From positions 2,191,493-2,200,086 of the forward strand of contig CP070790.1 of the NCBI GenBank assembly GCA_020346805.1: DNA of 8,594 nucleotides, read 5' to 3'. The translations under genes and the position numbers were made by a program. Below, piece after piece: positions 5,717-8,594 of this stretch. Each line of letters begins with the position of its first letter. Positions within the stretch are counted from its first letter, which is position 1. This DNA is from Planctomycetota bacterium (GTDB lineage Bacteria; Planctomycetota; Phycisphaerae; UBA1845; PWPN01). The notes below the pieces were generated by a model. That model was not told the DNA's origin and ran no database searches. It worked only from the letters and a program-made list of their open reading frames with translations.

Positions 5717-6093
5717 CAAATTGGAACTGTTGTATTTGTGAGCCTTGCTCGGACGAGCGTTTTGGATGAAGCGGGCCTCGGGAATTCGGTAGGTTTCCTA
5801 TATTTGGGTGTTTCTGGTCTGGCGCGGACCGGCACCAGGACAAGCGTATCTTGAAAATTCCGCTATCTGCGGCGATTTTTCGGTGTTATACGAATCCCAT
5901 AGACCGGTTTTTGCCCTGTGAGTTTTGTGGGCATTTATGGATTATGTATCAATATCGGTGGGACATCACTTGTTTTTCAAAGTGGAGATGCCCGCCGCAC
6001 GGAATTTGAACTGGATTCGTGAGAAGTATTAGGTATGATACGGGCTGATTGGGTGACTGTTGGAATTTTGGAAAGACGGTAAAGGAGTCCGTG
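5717..6093. other. Long intergenic region before the OmpA-like lipoprotein gene
   Basis: This 377-base stretch contains a small hairpin, GCTC-GGAC-GAGC with GTTTT (5747-5763), that could be a weak terminator for the HTH gene. A second small hairpin, CCGC-TATCT-GCGG, precedes a T-run at 5860-5880, and CTGGT (5814-5818) can pair with ACCAG (5834-5838). A -10-like TATGAT lies at 6034-6039 but has no good -35. A 14-codon ORF at 5988-6032 looks accidental. I see no RNA gene. Confidence 0.5.
6081..6087 (+). promoter_or_regulatory. Strong ribosome binding site that sets the start at 6094
   Basis: AAAGGAG lies six bases before the ATG at 6094, which starts directly on a lipoprotein signal peptide. 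This rules out the in-frame TTG at 6049. Confidence 0.8.
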
Positions 6094-6969
6094 ATGAAAA
6101 CGTATTGGTCGATAGTGGCGATTGCTTTGGTGATGTCGGTGGTGAATATTGGATGTGTGGGTTTGGAAAAGTATCAGGCGTTGGAGAGGGCCAATAGTGT
6201 TTTGGAGGAAGATCTGTCCCGAGCCAAGCAGGATCTTCTGGATTGCCAACATATGAATCGCCAGAAGGATACTATGCTGGAGTCATTGAATAATCAGATA
6301 GCAACCAAGGATCAGATGATTAATAGTCTTACCGACGAGAACAAGAGTCTGCGTACAGCCTTGGCCAGAGCTCAGGATATTCTTGAAAAACAAACCAGAA
6401 TAGGGGATGTTACTATTGTCAAACCGGCATTGCCCGAGCCGCTGCACAAGGAACTTAAGGCTCTGGCCGATGCCTATCCAGACGAAATCGAGTATCTGCC
6501 CAACAAAGGTGCCGTACGCTGGAAGGCGGATTTGCTGTTTCCTTTGGGAAGCGACCAGGTATCCGGGTCCACCGAGACGCTCAAGAAATTTGCAGAGATT
6601 GTTTCTTCGGAGGCGGCAACGGGCTTTGATGTAATTATCATCGGTCACACCTGCACCACGCCGATCAAGAGACCGGAAACTTTGGCGGAGCATAAGACCA
6701 ATTGGCATCTGTCCGCCCATCGGTCGATATCGATCATGCAATTGTTAGCCGGCGAGGGATTGAGTGAGGGGCGGATGGGTGTAATGGGTTATGGCGAGCA
6801 CCGTCCCATTGCGGACAATAAAACCAAAGACGGCAAAGCTAAAAATCGCCGAGTTGAGATATATCTGGTTACCAAAGATTCAGTTCGGTCAGTAAGTAAT
6901 GCTGTATATCAAGTGCAGAATATGGGATTGGTTTTTGTGCATCCCCATGAGACCAAAAGCCCAGGCTAG
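6094..6969 (+). CDS. OmpA/MotB-domain lipoprotein with coiled-coil spacer
   Basis: The product is 291 residues. It begins with a lipoprotein signal peptide (MKTYWS, hydrophobic core, lipobox NIG-C), with the lipidated Cys at 21. Residues ~24-100 are a heptad-like coiled coil (LEKYQALERANSVLEEDL to ALARAQDILEKQ). Residues ~135-260 form an OmpA C-terminal peptidoglycan-binding domain, recognised by LLFPLGSDQVS, IIIGHT, NWHLSAHRSISIMQLL, GYGEHRPIA and KNRRVEIYL. The NWxLSAxR form is closest to MotB-type domains. The family holds peptidoglycan through an Asp in GHTD and the Arg in LSxxR. Here the Arg is present (R210) but the Asp position is Cys (C187). There is no MotB membrane helix beyond the signal peptide, so I read it as an envelope-tethering lipoprotein and not a flagellar stator. 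A ~30-residue extension follows the domain. It is monocistronic, with a terminator 100 bases downstream. Confidence 0.9.
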   Translation: MKTYWSIVAIALVMSVVNIGCVGLEKYQALERANSVLEEDLSRAKQDLLDCQHMNRQKDTMLESLNNQIATKDQMINSLTDENKSLRTALARAQDILEKQTRIGDVTIVKPALPEPLHKELKALADAYPDEIEYLPNKGAVRWKADLLFPLGSDQVSGSTETLKKFAEIVSSEAATGFDVIIIGHTCTTPIKRPETLAEHKTNWHLSAHRSISIMQLLAGEGLSEGRMGVMGYGEHRPIADNKTKDGKAKNRRVEIYLVTKDSVRSVSNAVYQVQNMGLVFVHPHETKSPG

Positions 6970-7068
6970 CCGCCTAATGTGGATAGACAGATTTGGGCCG
7001 CGAGATGATTGTGTTGAGGCGGCCGATTGCGGGTATTTGAAAGTTGACATCACGGCAATAATTTTTTC

Positions 7069-7098
7069 AAGCGCCTCACTTGATGGGGCGCTTTTTTT
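7069..7098 (+). terminator. Strong rho-independent terminator after the lipoprotein gene
   Basis: AAGCGCCTCA pairs with TGGGGCGCTT in a ten-pair stem (one G-U) around the five-base loop CTTGA, and the stem runs into seven consecutive T. It lacks a matching A-tract on the left, so it works in the + direction only. Confidence 0.9.
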
Positions 7099-7203
7099 AT
7101 CGGCTGGAGTATAATTTGTGATTGAGTTGATTTGGGGATTTCATATAGTCCGTCGGTCGTTGCTGTAGGCTGCATTTTCGTCGTCTTAATTTGGCGGCAG
7201 TAT

Positions 7204-7231
7204 TGGTAGTAGTGGTTTATTTGATTATGTT
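7204..7231 (+). promoter_or_regulatory. Weak candidate promoter for the sulfatase gene
   Basis: TTGGTA (7204-7209) and TATGTT (7226-7231), each four of six consensus bases, are 16 bases apart. The inferred leader is ~65 bases. The match is weak, and sulfatases of this kind may use alternative sigma factors. Confidence 0.2.
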
Positions 7232-7302
7232 GTGCAATTTGATCATGATTGGTTTATTTCTTGCTGCTCTGCATAGCGACGCATGATGTGAAAGGATTTA
7301 TT

Positions 7303-8594
7303 ATGTTACGAAGGAAATCTGCGTGTTTATGGTTGGTGTTTTCTTTGATATTTCCCGCCTTGTCGCAGGCCGGACAACAATTTAAAGTCCAGCGGCCCAA
7401 TATCATCCTGATTATGGCCGATGATATGGGTTTTTCGGATATCGGTTGTTATGGTTCTGAGATCTCGACCCCAACGCTCGATCGGCTGGCTTCTAATGGT
7501 CTGCGTTTCACTCAGTTTTACAATACCGCACGTTGTTGTCCGACGCGGGCGGCACTTTTAACGGGATTATATCAACACCAGGCCGGTATCGGTCACATGG
7601 TCGGTGATTACGGTTTCCCGTCTTATCAGGGATATCTCAACCATCGATGTGTTACCATTGCCGAAGCCCTAAAAGGCGGGGGATATCAGACTTTGATGTC
7701 CGGAAAGTGGCACGTTGGCGAGGAGCGACCTCATTGGCCGACAGATCGCGGTTTTGATCGATACTACGGATTGATCAGTGGAGGAAGTAACTATTTCAGG
7801 CTCGATTCTAACAGACAGATGGCTGTTGACGATCAGCCTTACCTCCCGAAAGGCGAAGATTTTTATATGACTGACGCCTTCTCCGATAACGCAGTTAATT
7901 TTATCGATGAATACGGCCGAGAGGATAAACCGTTTTTCCTTTATCTCGCATACACTGCTCCCCATTGGCCCTTGCATGCCTGGCCGGAGGATATTGCCAG
8001 GTACCGCGGCAAATATACGATCGGGTGGGATGAACTGCGCAAACGTCGGCATAAAAAAATGATCGATATGGGAATCGTCGATGTGAGTTGGCCTTTGACG
8101 CCTCGCGATGAGCGTGTGCCTGCTTGGGCGAATATCCCTGAAGAGAAAAGAGATATGTGGGATCTGAAAATGGCCGTTTATGCCGCCCAGATCGACCGCA
8201 TGGACCAAGGCATCGGCAAGATACTCGCCAAGATCAGAGAAATCGGTGAGCTGGATAATACCTTGATTATGTTTTTGGCCGACAATGGGGGGTGTGCGGA
8301 AATAATTAATCGAGGCAAACGAGGCGCGCCGCCCGGACACAGAGACTCCTTCACCAGTTATGAAATCGGCTGGGCCAACGCCAGTAACACGCCGTTCCGT
8401 TTATACAAACACTGGGTTCACGAAGGTGGCATCTCCTCGCCTCTGATCGTCCATTGGCCGATAGTGATTAAGAAGCCGAATATCACCCATCAACCCGGTC
8501 ACCTCATCGATATAATGGCCACCTGTCTGGATGTTGCTGGGGTGGAGTATCCTAAAACTTACAACGGCCAGCCAATTACTCCCCTTGAAGGTAA
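7303..8594 (+). CDS. Secreted formylglycine-dependent sulfatase (arylsulfatase family, 3'-partial)
   Basis: The frame stays open for 430 codons and runs off the right edge; relatives are usually ~500-580 residues, so roughly the last fifth is missing. The ATG at 7303 has AAAGGA six bases upstream. Residues 1-23 are a Sec signal peptide (MLRRK, hydrophobic core, SQA before G24). The S1 sulfatase signature is complete: C78-C-P-T-R82 then LTG, with C78 the residue oxidised to formylglycine by a separate maturase. Expected metal and active-site residues are D40-D41 (MADDMG), K135 and H137 (SGKWHVG), H221 (TAPHWPLH), D327-N328 (LADNGG) and K369 (RLYKHWVHEGG). The protein hydrolyses sulfate esters, probably on a polysaccharide, outside the cytoplasmic membrane. 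The sequence cannot fix the substrate. The best fit is the arylsulfatase-A-like branch (CCPTR, HQAGIGHM) common in Planctomycetota and Bacteroidota. No maturase or glycoside hydrolase gene is in view. Confidence 0.95.
   Translation, partial: MLRRKSACLWLVFSLIFPALSQAGQQFKVQRPNIILIMADDMGFSDIGCYGSEISTPTLDRLASNGLRFTQFYNTARCCPTRAALLTGLYQHQAGIGHMVGDYGFPSYQGYLNHRCVTIAEALKGGGYQTLMSGKWHVGEERPHWPTDRGFDRYYGLISGGSNYFRLDSNRQMAVDDQPYLPKGEDFYMTDAFSDNAVNFIDEYGREDKPFFLYLAYTAPHWPLHAWPEDIARYRGKYTIGWDELRKRRHKKMIDMGIVDVSWPLTPRDERVPAWANIPEEKRDMWDLKMAVYAAQIDRMDQGIGKILAKIREIGELDNTLIMFLADNGGCAEIINRGKRGAPPGHRDSFTSYEIGWANASNTPFRLYKHWVHEGGISSPLIVHWPIVIKKPNITHQPGHLIDIMATCLDVAGVEYPKTYNGQPITPLEG

Larger units (their letters stand above)
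6970..7302. other. Intergenic region between the lipoprotein and sulfatase genes
   Basis: This 333-base stretch holds the terminator at 7069-7098. A TATAAT at 7110-7115 has no matching -35. A weak promoter-like pair, TTGGTA (7204-7209) and TATGTT (7226-7231) at 16 bases, is the better placed candidate for the sulfatase gene. I see no ORF or RNA gene here. Confidence 0.5.

Noticed and set aside
5610..5843. 77-residue ORF on the - strand with an aromatic-rich stretch
   Set aside because: The Phe/Pro/Tyr run is the reverse complement of the Lys-codon tail of the HTH gene; no ribosome site or signal is present.
5988..6032. 14-codon ORF upstream of the lipoprotein gene, after GTGGAG
   Set aside because: The GGAG abuts the ATG with no spacing, and the peptide has no features; it is most likely chance.
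6094..6969. Flagellar motor protein MotB
   Set aside because: The OmpA domain is MotB-like, but the N-terminus is a lipoprotein signal with lipobox Cys21 and a coiled coil, without the stator transmembrane helix and its proton-binding Asp, and no motA is adjacent.
7044..7049. Perfect TTGACA -35 hexamer
   Set aside because: No -10-like hexamer occurs 15-19 bases downstream, and the next element is the lipoprotein terminator, so it is unlikely to be a promoter.
7669..8340. 223-residue ORF on the - strand
   Set aside because: It lies wholly inside the sulfatase gene, whose + frame carries the full set of catalytic motifs.

Overview
The window looks like chromosomal DNA from a Planctomycetota bacterium, most likely a Phycisphaerae-type lineage. 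This is inferred from gene content recalled from memory, with no database search. The evidence is a formylglycine-dependent sulfatase of the kind abundant in that phylum, a large secreted beta-repeat/PKD protein with a short C-terminal membrane anchor, a MotB/OmpA-type lipoprotein, and several envelope or regulatory proteins that resemble planctomycete families of unknown function. All supported genes lie on the + strand. Base composition is intermediate and fairly even, and nothing marks a recent insertion: I see no IS element, integrase, tRNA, rRNA or CRISPR.

Layout. (1) Bases 1-1544: 3' end of a large secreted beta-structured protein with a PKD domain and a CGPG-hydrophobic-RRRK tail, followed by a rho-independent terminator (1610-1643). 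(2) Bases 1545-2113: mostly non-coding, with one doubtful small signal-peptide ORF (1761-2003). (3) Bases 2033-2752: a promoter and a two-gene unit encoding a 95-residue protein with a very acidic Asp tail, then a 100-residue protein with five Arg-Arg hexads. (4) Bases 2848-3638: an extended -10 promoter, a ~100-nt leader and a polytopic membrane protein. (5) Bases 3794-5716: a promoter with a palindrome over its -35, then a single-span membrane protein and a 420-residue helix-turn-helix/acidic-linker/two-TM protein; a perfect hairpin covers the stop codon between them. (6) Bases 6094-6969: a coiled-coil lipoprotein with a C-terminal OmpA/MotB domain, ending at a strong terminator (7069-7098). 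(7) Bases 7303-8594: a secreted S1-type sulfatase, cut by the window edge.

How the genes fit together. The sulfatase and the PKD protein are exported proteins suited to binding or breaking down sulfated polysaccharide. The OmpA-like lipoprotein would bind the outer envelope to peptidoglycan. The 2979-5716 block encodes membrane proteins of unknown role. I do not see a recognised defence, secretion or biosynthetic system. The most unusual items are the adjacent acidic and Arg-hexad genes, the membrane-tethered HTH protein with ALEDSG-type repeats, and a Cys in place of the diaminopimelate-binding Asp in the OmpA domain.
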